DNA from: Rhizomucor pusillus
Taxonomy: Eukaryota; Mucoromycota; Mucoromycetes; Mucorales; Lichtheimiaceae
NCBI GenBank assembly: GCA_900175165.2
Contig: FWWN02000674.1
Location: 3,628-67,627, forward strand
DNA: 64,000 nucleotides
Direction: 5' to 3'
A program made the position numbers and the translations under genes. Of this stretch, positions 50,450 through 62,104 are shown in pieces. Positions within the stretch are counted from its first letter, which is position 1, and each line of letters begins with the position of its first letter. A model generated the notes under the pieces. It was not told where the DNA came from. It ran no database searches and saw only the letters and a program-made list of their open reading frames with translations.

Positions 50450-52667
50450 TTTCGGTATAATCTGGGAAAGCAAAGAAAGAAAAAAAAGAAGGCCAGTGCC
50501 CCTGTCAACGCTCAAAAATAGGGCAACGACAAGTGCCCGCTGAGGCTGCTAGTCACAGCAGAAAATTTCGACTCCAGCATTACCTTTTACGGAAATAGCT
50601 GTTGATACAGTTGAACTGGATGCAAGTAGCATTGTCCATCAACATTGGATTATCATAGTTAAATAGCTTTTCTATATATGGAGAGTATAATCAATAACCT
50701 ATGCACAGACAATTGAATTCTCTGCAAAAAACAAGATTTTGGTACGTCAAAGTATAAAGAGTATACGAACACAGCGAAGAAAGATCGTCATGTACATTGT
50801 TAGATACGCGGCAGAAATTCCAACGGTGAGTCGTAAGAATTAATGGGTATAAGTTGCAGACCGCGACGCATCTGTCCAAAATCAACGACACCACATTTTC
50901 CCTAAATACAGTTCGCGCTCGCTATAGTGATCACACTGGCCGACCCGGAATGACAGGATAGCAGGTGTCTACTGTATATGCCGAATTCGCTTTAGTGAAA
51001 TTCTCGCTATAGTGACCACATCGATGGTCTCCCAGGGTATTCACTACAGCGCGCGGGAACTGTGATATAAGTACACGCTTTCATTGATGTTCTTACATCT
51101 CGTAGTAACACTTACAGTATTTACAGCAAAAGGCAAGATCATGATTAATTATCCAGCAAATGCTTCGTATGTTTACACTTCAACAGTGCGATGTACCCAA
51201 TGATTTCATATAGTACCTAACGTTTCAAACTGCAATTTGTTGAACTGAATGAATGGAAAGCAGTTAGAGTTGCTGCTATGGAATGCATTTAAATCCGTTA
51301 TGGAGAAGAGGTAGTGATGTCATACACTGTATGTATTTATGGTGATGCGTCCAGAATTCTGGTCAGACTGAGTATGCGGTATTAGATCACTGTAGTTGAT
51401 GATTGATAATAGGCTGGATCAATGTATCACGCAGATCTATTCTGTGAAGGAATATTACTATAGTATCTAATAAATCATGTCACTCTCAGTACAGCTGCAG
51501 GATCAAATACATGCTTGCTTCATCTAAGGTTTGTATGGAAAAACGTTTCGTACATGGAAAACTTTCTCATGGGCATTGTTGTAGAACATTCGTGGGATAT
51601 ACGTAGACCGTGGCGTGCCAGAAACTCAGCGGAAAGCTTACCCCTAATTTATCGTTCTAGCAAAAAAACAGAAATCAAAGAGAGAGATCATTTTCGTGGA
51701 AGGTTCAAGAGGCGACAGAAAGGTTCCCCCAAAGTGTGTACGAGGGAAGGAGGGGTCGGCCGCGTTGGGAACTCTAAATTTAAATGATGTCTAACTACAT
51801 CCACGCCTTGGCCAACCCTGCCCAGGGAATTGAAGGTGACATATCTGAGAAACAGTTGCACAAAAGGCGGTCGTATTACGATCGTCGACTTGTTTTTTCT
51901 GGGGGGGGGGAGAATGGATGCTACCTTGGTCAACGTTGCTGCAGATGTAAAAGACCTCATTTTAGGTCCAAAAAAAAAGGACAACCGAGCTTACGGAAGC
52001 TGATAACCGGTTTTGTACGGCTTATGGGCGGTTTCAGATAATATGTAGCAAGAATATACCTTGATGCGTGTTACGCTTCTTTAGCCGCTGGAAATAATAG
52101 CTGCGGCAGTGGCGAGGGGATGGACAACAGTTATTGGGCCAAACGGAAAAACTCGAGGCGGGGCAATATTTTCCCCTTTGTAAGCTGTATTCACGTCCTT
52201 AGAGCTAACTGCATCTTCCCCGCTAATCACAGTCTATCCCCCAAAAAAATAAAGATTTGTTGCCACAGCAACCGGCTGCCTCGCTTCCCCTCTCACTTGA
52301 CAACACTATCTGTAGAAGCACAGCCGGAGAATATACTCGCATATTTCTGCAAAATGCACCTATATTTCAGCAGTGAGGCGGAGATGGATGAGGGTATGTA
52401 GAGCTTGTTCTTTTTTTTTTTCGGGCAACGAACCAATGACTTCCTGCTCCCCCGCATTTCGGGGTACCTCGTGTTTCACAGATGTGTTCTCGAGAGAGAT
52501 GAGTCCCCCCGCCAAAACTACCGCACAACTTGCCGTATAAAACGCTCTGGTTCGCCAGCACCCAATACTCCACGAGAAAAAAGTACATTGACGTTTTAAC
52601 TCTCTGCTTTTTCTCTTCCCCTCTCTTCTTTTGTTTCATTCCTCTTTCTTTTTCGCCGCCTTTTGCC
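50450..52667. other. Intergenic region with MITE and bZIP promoter
   Basis: 2.2 kb between the divergent NDK and bZIP genes. Contains the MITE at 50909-51062 and an 11-G run near 51901. From about 52560 to the bZIP start it is strongly CT-rich, as in many fungal 5' leaders. No other gene is supported. Confidence 0.55.
50909..51062. mobile_element. Small pogo/Tigger-like MITE
   Basis: A 154-bp element with imperfect terminal inverted repeats: left end CAGTTCGCGCTCGCTATAG, right end (reverse complement) CAGTTCCCGCGCGCTGTAG, about 20 of 26 positions equal. A second inner copy of the end motif, CTCGCTATAGTGA, starts near 51003. The CAGT...CTCGCTATAGTGA pattern is that of pogo/Tigger-type Tc1-mariner transposon ends. 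The left side is preceded by TA, the expected target; the right side reads TG, so the duplication may have mutated. No transposase is present, so it would need one supplied from elsewhere. Confidence 0.65.
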
Positions 52668-54404
52668 ATGGAAGAAGTTAAACAAATAGATGCTCACGTT
52701 GACCTGGCAGCGGCGTTGCTTCAACCTGCTCCTAGCAACCAGCACGCACAACAGAATAATAACAGCAAAAACGGCAGCACAGAGCAACCTGTCAAGGTTC
52801 GCAAAAAGCCCGGACGAAAACCGAACCCAGCATCTCCTGCATTACGCAAGGCACAGAACCGCGCTGCACAGCGTGCATTCCGAGAGCGCAAGGAGCGGCA
52901 TTTGCGAGAACTCGAAGCTGCTGTCAAACAGATGCGAGAGCAGCGCGATAAGCTGCAGGCTGAAAACGATCAGCTAAAGAGCGACGCTGATATCCTACGA
53001 TCCGAGAACTGGTATCTCAAGGGCATTGTCCTGACGCTGCAGCTCGTCTGTTTCCGGCACAACCTTGTCATTCCTCAGCACAGTCCTTACATGAACGAGG
53101 AGGCGTTGTCTCTCATGGCGCAATCTATTCCCGAACCGATATCAGCTTACATTAGTGCGAATGCAAACAACAAACTACCGATCCCGTCGAGTCTGCAAAT
53201 GGAACCGGCCATCAGGAAGCCACGGGACCGTTACCTTTCTTCTGGGTCCATCGTCATTACCAGAGATGGTATTCGATCCGCCGACAGCAGCACCTGCTAC
53301 CCCACGTCCATCCAATCGCCGCCAGGATTTGTGGGTGTGGATGGTGGCGGTGGAAATGGAAACCGACTGTGTCACTTACCCATGGATACAACTGCACATC
53401 CTCTCGACCTGCCCAATCTATCCCCTGTCATGGAATCCAAACAACAGCAACCCGAACCATGCACTCTCTCTCCTCCCAGACCTCTGGCTATCGAACCACT
53501 TACCTCCAATCTCGCTGCCGTGCAGACCCTGCGTCTCAGATTGCGCTTGCAGTCCGCCTGCGCACAGATGGATGCTGCTAGCTTTGCCATCCAGCCCACT
53601 ATCTTACAGGTAAACAACAACAGCAGCAGATGGCAGCTGATTTAATGCCAAAAAATACTTACACATCACATATATGCGCACAGCTTACCATTCCACATGA
53701 TCCACGCATCGACTTGATTCCCACACCACACATGCGCGACAGAATGATTCTGTTCCGAGACCTGTTTGATCTTGACGACTGTTTCCGATGTCTCATTGGC
53801 AACTCTATCTTCCACGGCGGAGATCCAGCCATCGCAGCCAACTGGGAACTCCCTCCAGAATTCTTTGACAAGTTTTGGTTCCTGACGATCGATTTCTCGC
53901 TCCAGCGTCTGACAAACAAGTGGCGACGCATGCAAGGTTTGAATGAGCTCAAAGCGGGCAGAGAGGAGCAGCAGTGTGACACGGCAAAAGAAGAACAACA
54001 ACAACAGCAAGACAAGCCTCGGCCGGCTGGGTTTACGGCTGAGCAGTTGGATGAAATAGCAGCAATGCTACGCAGCGAAGAATTTACAGGCCACAAGTCA
54101 AGGACCACAAACTATGCATCGTCTTTGGTCTCAGATACTTCGTCTTCGGGTTCAAGCTGTGAAGATCAAGCCTTCTTTGGACCTGTGCACTTGACAGATG
54201 GATACAATTTGTCATTCAACGACCCACCGTATCCGCATGCACCCTGGGACACTGCGACTACACCTGCAAGTCTCAAAGATGATGATTATGGTAATTGTTT
54301 TTTTTTTTGATAAGCACTAACTCGCTTTTCAAATCAGTGATGCTAATTATTGTTTATTTACAGAGATGATGCTAGATAGCCTAATCAATACCGAAGAAGT
54401 ATAG
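52668..54404 (+). CDS. bZIP transcription factor, Pap1/Yap (AP-1-like) type
   Basis: Nuclear DNA-binding regulator of the fungal AP-1 group, whose members often control oxidative-stress and drug-resistance genes. Three exons: 52668-53609, 53684-54290 and 54364-54404; phases close to 529 residues. The basic region, about residues 58-78, has the Pap1 signature NRAAQRAFRERKERHLRELE (N-x2-A-Q-x2-F-R); the leucine zipper runs to about 115. The middle is Pro/Ser-rich and the C-terminal third has a globular block (IDLIPTPHMRDRMILFRDLF and FDKFWFLTIDFSLQRLTNKW), then a Gln run and a Ser-rich acidic tail. The classic Cys-rich redox domains of Yap1/Pap1 are not evident, so redox control cannot be assumed. 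Start chosen at 52668: an upstream in-frame ATG at 52530 lies in CT-rich leader sequence. Confidence 0.9.
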
Positions 54405-54813
54405 TCACTCTATACTTGCCATTCGCTTCTTCTTTTCATTCAAAAATGTGGGGCTGGGCCCCCCCTTGTTCCTTATCCTCCCTCCCTTGTAAATGTTAAT
54501 CGTCGTCATTTTTCTGTCTTTATCTCTCTCTGTATGTAAAAGTTATCCACCTCTCGCCCCTCAACCACCATTCACAATGCCATCATCGATAATTCATAAG
54601 CATAAGCATTCCAACCCGGTTTTATACTTTGATTGATTGATATGTAAATCAAATGGATATGAAATAAGGATGTGTAGCGATAAAATTGCACCGTTGTTCA
54701 GAAAAGGAAAAGCAAAAGCAAAAGAAAGAGAAAGAGAAAGGGGGAAGCTATATTACAAGTACAAGCGACTGGTTTGATGAGATGAGGGTATCGATTGTGT
54801 AAAAGAAAAAAAA
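54405..54813. other. Intergenic region between bZIP and GT5 genes
   Basis: 409 bp between convergent genes; contains an A/G-rich run (AAAGAAAGAGAAAGAG near 54720) and no gene. Confidence 0.55.
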
Positions 54814-57058
54814 CTATACATGGTAACTAGGATTTTTTGCGTTGCCTTTATGATCATGCAATGCCAGCTCGTATGCTTTCAAGTAATCGTACACAGGACC
54901 TTGATGGTTGTCCCTGGCCCAGCCTAGGGCGAATGCGCTTCGTATCATACGTAGGTTATATTCCTCCCTTCGAGGTCGACTCTTCTTGTTTTTCTGATAA
55001 TCTTGCGCGGCATCCTGGATGGCTTGGCCCATATTGACACCACGTTCAAAAAGAAACGCATTGTATGTTTCCTGGCTTGTGACGACAGGTACACCGGTGT
55101 CACTGTCGCGAGCGACTTGGACGTGCCTCGTCGATTGAGAGTGTCGTGTAGGTCGATCCACGAGGAACTCCTTGAGTCCGCCAGCGCCCGTTGATATCAC
55201 TGGAGATCCAAACAGCAAGCCCTCGGCTGCGACGAGACCGAAACTCTCCGTCAAGCTCGGCACAAAGACAAAATCAGCTGCAGCTCGGAACGTCACCAGC
55301 CAGTCGCGTTGCTCGCGGTCGGTCGACATGACGACTACGTGCTCTGGATACCGTGCCTGCAGAGCCTTGACCCACTCCAGCGGGTAATTGTTCGGCTGTC
55401 CAATTATTACAAATTTCATGTCATGTTGCACAAAATGTTGCACGGCCTCATCAAACATCTCCAACCCCTTGTTGTACTGGAAACGACCCACAAATAGAAC
55501 AAGCGGTCGCTGGATATCTCGTTCTTCTAACCGTCCACGTCGAACCAAGTATTTCTTGGCTTTTTCTTTGGCAGATGTCACGTAATCCTTGGGCGACAGC
55601 GACATTTTCCACTGTGTACTATCCGTTTGGTTCTGCAACAATTGCCAGGCATGATCTGGGAAAAGCAGGTGGCGACTCTTGAGACGCTTGTTAGTGAATG
55701 GATTCAGCGAGCCAAAATCGACGCCATTGGTAATGCCAAAGAACCGCGCTTGCTCCGCTTTCCGAAGAATGCTTTTCATCACTAGCTCCTTCAGATACAT
55801 CTCCAGCCGACCTTCGACTATGTCTGCAGCCATGGTCTTGCTCACAAACGTGACGACATCCGCGTCGTCAATGCCGAGACTCGACATGAATACACGGTTG
55901 CCACGGCGATATTGTTCAATGTCAGTATCGTTCTTCTCTAAAAACTTGAATACGTTGTTGTACGTGTTTGTGTACTGCAGTTCGTCGAGATAATCATGCA
56001 TGGTATAGACTATAGCCGGCGGGCGCGGGCCTAGTTGCTGATCCTTTTCATAGTCGCGCAAGAATTTTGCTACATATGCATTTGTTGCACCGTGCAAATG
56101 GACAATATCAACGTGACGTCGCGTTCGTTCAGGTGGTGCAAACAAGGATATCTCGTCGTTGGCTGTTGCTTGATGCGTCAGGAACTCAGCTACTGCTTTG
56201 CTGAAAAATTGATCTTTCCATTCTTGCGGTAAGCCCTTAGGTGTCGAATAGATACCGATCGTGTTCTTGGCACGGAATGCCAAACTGAAAGGTCGGCGAT
56301 TGCCAGGCCCGATCAAATAAACTGGAAATTGTGTCGTCTTCGTTTCTGTCACATTTGTATCCACTCCGTCCTCAACGACTGTCGTCGCGATATTTGTTGA
56401 TTCCACAATGTGATATGTTTTCCAAACACGGAATTCGACAGGTACAAGGTTTCCCTCCTTGTCTCTGATATCAATCGTCAAATCGACTACCTTATGCGGT
56501 CGATAACGTTTCTTCAGAAATGAATAGTATGGCATCACAACTGCCGGCTGCACGATTCCGGTCTTCTCCTGCGCTGACGCCAATGCGGTAACAATCATGC
56601 CCATTCCACCCATCGATGCAACCGCAAACTCTTTGGTTACATGATACACCGTCGTGCCAGGTGGTGGTGCTACAGAAGAAGAAGGTAATGAATCAAGATG
56701 CCTGTATGGAAATGCGGGATACTGCTGCAATGCTAGAAGAAGAAAACCAAGAATATCAATACAATGTTGCACAAAAAACGTTACTTTTCTCCTTACCAAT
56801 GCGGATCTGTTTTGGCTGTTTATGTAGCAACGCTCCACCAAAGAAAATTAGGAATAGCTCAACGAGTCCCGTGGCAAATATTACGAGCAGCAGCAGCTTA
56901 AACCAACGTCTGCCTCGATCGAAGCAGCTAATATTGTGTCGGTTCGAAAGCGGAGGCCGAGATCGTCGTTTCCAGGGAGAGACGGTTGTTCTTCGGTGCA
57001 CGATGGTGGAGTGGGTCAGCCAGGAATTGTCGACATCGTTGGGAGGGGGAGCCACCAT
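54814..57058 (-). CDS. Membrane-anchored GT5-type glucosyltransferase (glycogen/starch synthase fold)
   Basis: Putative alpha-glucan synthase-like glycosyltransferase. Two exons: 57058-56797 and 56732-54814, 726 residues. A basic cytoplasmic tail is followed by one hydrophobic helix (about residues 52-77: WFKLLLLVIFATGLVELFLI...), giving type II membrane topology. The rest resembles the GT5 starch synthase fold: an N-terminal half with HVTKEFAVASMGGMGMIVTA (place of the K-x-G-G-L nucleotide-sugar loop, here S-M-G-G-M-G), VHLHGATNAYVAKFLRDYE and GITNGVDFGSLNPF, and a C-terminal half with VLFVGRFQYNKGLEMFDEAV and TESFGLVAAEGLLFGSP (E-x7-E motif). Ordinary fungal glycogen synthase is GT3 and cytosolic, so this is a different enzyme. 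Possible work at the Golgi or cell surface; substrate unknown. Confidence 0.8.
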
Positions 57059-58171
57059 GATCCGTTAAAGGAATGTAAAGCAGATCACAAGCCGTCGTCC
57101 CTCGTTTTCTTTGGAGAAAAGGAAGAGAGAAGGAGAAGAAGAACAACGTTGACAGCCGTTAACCCCGAATTCCCGTCCACCGGGCACTTGTTGCTGCTGG
57201 ATTTCTTCCCGCAAACATTCGCACCCGTAATGTAACTTTTCATAAATGCGATATTACATTCATTTAGTAACAACCATTTATTTTTCTTCTGTTTCTCTGC
57301 TGTGGTTTCCTCGTCACCCAATTATATGTCCTTTGAATGCAAAGTAAGAGAACAACTAAGGAGCGCCGTCATGCGCGGCCAGCATACAAAGAAACTTATC
57401 TTTCAGTACAGGAAATAAACTTGCCAATATGAAACCTCGGTCGATAAAATTTGGGAAAATACGGCCATGATGTTTTAGCTGCTAGTTGCATTGGCCACTG
57501 TAAAATGCTACTCAGGAACTTTGTTTCGGGTTCCGCAAAATGTACATGCCATCGTTCTCTAGACCTGGAGGTTGTTTGTAGCAGAGCGCAAAAAGGCTTG
57601 CTCATGTACACATCGACTTTGTGCAAAGAAAGAATGTCGCACGGTCCACGCATATTTTCATGCGAAATTGGCTCTTCTATTCTTCTTCTTCGAAAGATGG
57701 TGATCCAAACCTTTGAATTATTCAAAACTTCCAAGCAACAGTAGAGTTGGACTTGCTACTAAGTCATTGTCAGGAGCTCAAGAATTGGATTTAAACATAC
57801 GATATTGAACTTAACCCTGTAGCTATTGAAACGATTCGATCTGATATCTTAGAATGCCCTCGGTGTACAAACAGCGTACGAACAATGAAATATGGCTATT
57901 ATTACCTTAACTGCTGAATATGTACATAGGAATATAGTAACGATATCATTTTAGAGTATTGCTATTAAAATAATAATGAGAGAGAAAAGGTCGAATCATT
58001 GTTTAACCGATATACACTAGGCAGCATTTTTCCCTGTCATTTAGAATTCGTAAGTCTATATTGGGCAGTTGCAAACAGTAATTTGCAGGAAAGACGTCGG
58101 TTTTGAAGAAGCGGGCGGGGCCGCTGTGAAGGAGGAAGAGGTGGTTGTTCTTCACCTTTGACAAGCGCGAA
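57059..58171. other. Intergenic region between GT5 and LSM2
   Basis: 1.1 kb between divergent genes; frames are short and unconserved. It must hold both promoters. No RNA gene was seen. Confidence 0.55.
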
Positions 58172-58624
58172 ATGGCACGTTGGACAAACCCACTTTTGCA
58201 GAGACTGCCAGCTAACTAACTAACGCGGTTGTAACTAGATCTTTTATTCGTTCTTTAAAACGCTTGTAGACAAAACCGTTACTGTGGAGTTGAAGAATGA
58301 TCTGGCAATCACCGGCACCTTGAAATCTGTTGATCAATACCTCAACATCAAACTCGATAACATTTCAGTCGTTGACGAAGAAAGATATCCACACATGGTA
58401 CGGAGGCGGCGGGCGTTGTGTATATATAGAACGAGAACGAGCGCCGGCTTATGTTTTTATACACGTAGGCATCAGTCAAGGATTGCTTTATCCGAGGCTC
58501 AGTGGTGCGGTATGTCCAGCTATCACCGCAAGACGTGGATACAGCACTTTTGCAAGACGCAGCGCGGCGCGAAGCAGCGCAACCGACAGGAGCAGCACAG
58601 CATGCAAGCGTTCGCGTCAAATAA
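58172..58624 (+). CDS. LSM2: Sm-like protein LSM2
   Basis: Subunit of the Lsm1-7 ring (cytoplasmic mRNA decay) and the Lsm2-8 ring (U6 snRNA). Three exons: 58172-58174, 58239-58397 and 58469-58624, 105 residues. Exons 2 and 3 are secure: FYSFFKTLVDKTVTVELKND (Sm1), GTLKSVDQYLNIKL and SVKDCFIRGSVVRYVQL (Sm2). Exon 1 would be just the ATG, spliced through a GC donor (ATG|GCACGT at 58175) and an intron with clear TAACTAAC branch sites; no GT donor next to an ATG was found upstream. Starting at this ATG gives MIFYSFF, against MLFYSFF in most LSM2 proteins. The 3' end faces CAC2, 48 bp away. Confidence 0.86.
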
Positions 58625-58672
58625 TAATAACAATAAATATATAGAGAGCAACAGCAACATTATCTTTTCCTT

Positions 58673-60545
58673 TTATTTTTGCGGCAATAAAGAAGATATC
58701 AATGTAGGAGCAATGCGTCTCTTTTTAGGTGCGCCGCCGCCATTTTCAGTGTTTGCAGAAGCAGTAGACATGGCAACGGTTGAGAGGGAGGGCTCTGGAA
58801 TGACTCGTTTTTCAGGTCGAATTGGCTGCACGATGGGGTTCGCTGTAAGATCAGGTCTAGGCGGTGATGTTATCTCCATCATTTCTACATCAGGTGGTTG
58901 TGATTCCATTATCGTTCCTAACTCTCCATCTTCGAATACCACAGCTGAGCAATATCCGTCTGCAGAAGAGAACGCAAGTACTGTGCCATCTTGAGACCAG
59001 GTCAAGTCCGTGATAGGTGCAAAGTGCATGCCGGTGATAACGCAAATCGGTCGTGCTTGCTGTGTATCGTATATGTACACGCCATCTTGAGTTGCAACCG
59101 CGTAAATGAGACGATAAGGTAAATTAAATAAGCTAGATTTTTTGGAAGCGCGAAGTTCAAAGGTTTGAGGGCACCATCGCACTGCTATGGATGGCTTTGT
59201 ATGGCTACTAGTATAAGCAATAGGCATTCTGATTAAATCGATGTTAGCTGACTATTCCCCTTTTTTGACTATAGATGTAGACATACTTTAACATTGCATT
59301 TCGCGGGTATAGGTAAGCACAGTTTGCATAGTCATCATCTTCAGGTGTGTTTTCGTCTGCTTGTTTGCATAAACCGGCTGGAGTCAACAGAAATGCTCCC
59401 TCATGGCTGAAAGAAAGACGCCGGAAGAATGTGACGAGGTTTTCATCATGATAGAGACGGAATGATGCTTCCCCATTCTTTTTGCTCATTCGAAGATGTC
59501 GTTTAGAGCATGTAGAATTGAAGCGAATATTTCCTTGTCCATCTTTGCGATATTTGTAAATAGCAACAGATCTATTGCAAGGCAAGGTTAGACAAACAAT
59601 ATTGATTTAATCAGCTGAAGCCACAAGATCATACCTGTCGCTACTCTGTGTGGCAACATATTGTCCCAGAGGATCCCACGCAACGCCTTGGACGTAATGC
59701 GTATGATCAGCAAAAACGTGGATGGGAGCTCCTACCGGCAAAAAGTTTAGATCTCTCTCTGTCTCTCTCTCTCCAGATCTTCCTAGCGAAAGACTACTTA
59801 CTCTGCGCCACACTCCACACACGAGCCGTGTTATCAATAGAAGCAGTTATAAAGTATTCCCCACACGGCGACCACGCGAGATCATATATTTCCTTATTGT
59901 GACCGCTTTGAAAGATTCCGGTTAGCTTATCTTCTGGAATATGGAACTGGCTAGGGTGCTTACTAGAACATCTGGCTGACGCTCCAAGACTCCTTTTCAA
60001 ACTCTGCATGTTCTCTTCCAAACGTATGCTGCTCTTTGCTTGTCGATCGCTTCCACAATATGATGCAAGCGTCTATATAGTAATGCGTTCAATCCTCTTT
60101 TCCAAGTTTTAAAATATATATATACTTAATCTTACCATCGCCAGCCGATGCAATGTATTCTCCTGACGGCGAGAACCGGACTACGTTGACGGGTGCAGAG
60201 TGCCGCTTCAGTTCGGAAAGAAACTCGATATGTACAGGTAAGGACTGAACTGCTGATCGCTTCTGTGAACTGCTTTGCGTGTTTTCTGACTCGCTGCGTC
60301 TTTTTATGCTCCATAACTGATCGTCATGTCAATGCTCACTGCTAGTTTGATGAACTCAATTATAATACTACTAACCCGAACTGAAGTGTCTGCACCCGCA
60401 CTTGCAAATCGAGAGCCGTCAGCCGAAAAGTCTACCGAGTATACAGCTTTTGAATCGTGCCAGTTGATTTCTAGAGTCTATGTAGGATGAATTGTAAGAA
60501 CAAAGATCGAACTGCCAGCCGATCATTGTGTACCTTGGCTCTCAT
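58673..60545 (-). CDS. CAC2: Chromatin assembly factor 1 p60 subunit (CHAF1B/Cac2)
   Basis: WD40 subunit of CAF-1, which loads H3-H4 onto newly made DNA in the nucleus. Eight exons: 60545-60534 (12 bases), 60477-60376, 60316-60136, 60072-59964, 59905-59802, 59731-59635, 59571-59287 and 59228-58673; phases close to 481 residues. WD repeats run through the first about 390 residues. Diagnostic CHAF1B strings are [68 protein letters not shown] and ISSTDGYC-like [19 protein letters not shown]. The C-terminal tail is short and basic ([18 protein letters not shown]). It follows BUB3 on the same strand with 131 bp between them, so its promoter is compact. Confidence 0.93.
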
Positions 60546-60676
60546 GTGTACGGTGTATCAAAAAAGAAGGACGGAGTGCGCGGATTGGGTCGCGAACTCG
60601 ACGCGGCTTCGGCCATTCATTAAGGAGTACGCGACTTTTTTGATTTTGATAACGAACTTTATTAGTATGCAGTCAT

Positions 60677-62006
60677 TTAAGATCCATTTACTATAGTGCG
60701 AGGTTTGCATTCATTTTCACCCAGGGGTTTGATGAAAATAGCATCGGGCGCGTGATCCCTTTCATCCTCATCAAAGGTATAACTGCTAGCAATAGCAAGC
60801 ATCCGTCCATCGTGGCTAAAAGCAAGCGCCGAAATTTCATCCGGGAAGCGAGGCAACTGACGGATGCGCTTTCTATTGACACCGTCCCAGATGCTTACCG
60901 CACAATCCGACCCACCTGACGCGAATGTGCCGTAGCTAATGCAAGAAAATCAGTTAGCATACCCACTATCGATGTCTTTTATCTCTGATAAATAAGCCAA
61001 GTACTCACATCGGGTGGAATGCCAGAGCATTAACGGGATAAACAACTTCTGTATCATCAATCGTTTGGCGATGAGATTTGAATGCATACTTTTTTGCTTG
61101 TACTTCGGGTGACATGTCAAAGAATTCCAATGCGACTCTTCCTTCGATGGATGAGCAGGCATATCCTTTTCGTAAAACGTTAGTAAGAATCCAACAGTAC
61201 ATCCTATTCTCGTTTGGATTACCTTCGCCGTTTGGCATGAGTCTGATGGAGCGAAGCATATACTTAAGCGAGCTTTCTCTTTGCTGCCAAGGTTCCTTCA
61301 TGTTTCTGATATCGTAAATATGAATGTGTCTGTTGGCCATAGCAACGGCAAGGTGGTTCTTGTTAAGATCCATGCTGAAGACTTTGTCTGGTAAGTCGAG
61401 TGTATTCTGAAGCGCTGTATCTGCCCGATCGTCCCATACGCTAAGCGTCTTATCCCACGATCCAGAATATATAGCACCTTTTGTGTCAAAAACGTCTTAG
61501 CATATTGATCGCTGGATATATACCAAAATTTACAATGAAAGTACCTGTTTCCGCTCCAAAGCACACCGCTCGCACAGCCTGCTCGTGAGAGCCTAAAGCA
61601 TCCTGTGTTTTCGTCTCTAGGTCGAGTCTTTAATCGCTTCATGTTTAGCATACGGTGTTTTTCTAGTGCGTGCATCGGGTGGAACGCAAAACGCACCTGT
61701 TTATTTGGTTGTCGAGTCCACCGCTGTATCCAACATTGCCGTTTCCAAAGCAGCATGATAGTACGGCTCCTGTGTGATCAAATTGTCCTCGCGATTGGTT
61801 CAATTCGACATCGTACAGACGCACGGTCTAATCAACAAGAGAACGATCGGTTAGGAAAGTATTGATCGTACGTGTATTTATGTACTTGCCGTGTCCCAGG
61901 ACGAGGCGAGCAGGAATTTCGAATCGTCAGGTTTGAATTGGATGCTGGAAATACCGTCCTTTGGTGGATCAGTCAGTTCAAACTGTGGGGGTGTGGAATC
62001 TTGCAT
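60677..62006 (-). CDS. BUB3: Mitotic checkpoint WD40 protein BUB3
   Basis: Seven-bladed WD40 protein of the spindle assembly checkpoint; binds Bub1, Mad3 and phosphorylated Spc105/KNL1 at kinetochores. Six exons: 62006-61890, 61827-61697, 61627-61545, 61477-61223, 61165-61009 and 60935-60677; phases close to 333 residues (human 328). Family motifs: FELTDPPKDGISSIQF, SWDTTVRLYDV, SHEQAVRAVCFG, YSGSWDKTLSVWD, RESSLKYMLRSIR, SSIEGRVALEF, KKYAFKSHR and PVNALAFHP. Intron 1 starts with GC (ACG|GCAAGT at 61889), fixed by the conserved SWDT/TVRLYDV join. Very secure call. DcpS lies just upstream on the same strand, 98 bp away. Confidence 0.95.
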
Positions 62007-62104
62007 TCAGAAAGTACACGCAGAAGTCGACAGAAGGATTGGACTGAGTTTCTCCAAAATTGATCCCAAAATCTTGGTTCTTCGTGCGGGAAAAATGATG
62101 ATTG

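Noticed and set aside
53659..54108. 149-codon minus-strand frame opposite the bZIP gene
   Set aside because: Antisense of the Gln-rich and C-terminal coding region; no independent evidence.
60660..60700. CTATAGTGCGAGG near the BUB3 stop, resembling the MITE end
   Set aside because: It is the reverse complement of BUB3 coding sequence (CCTCGCACTATAG) and shows no inverted partner.
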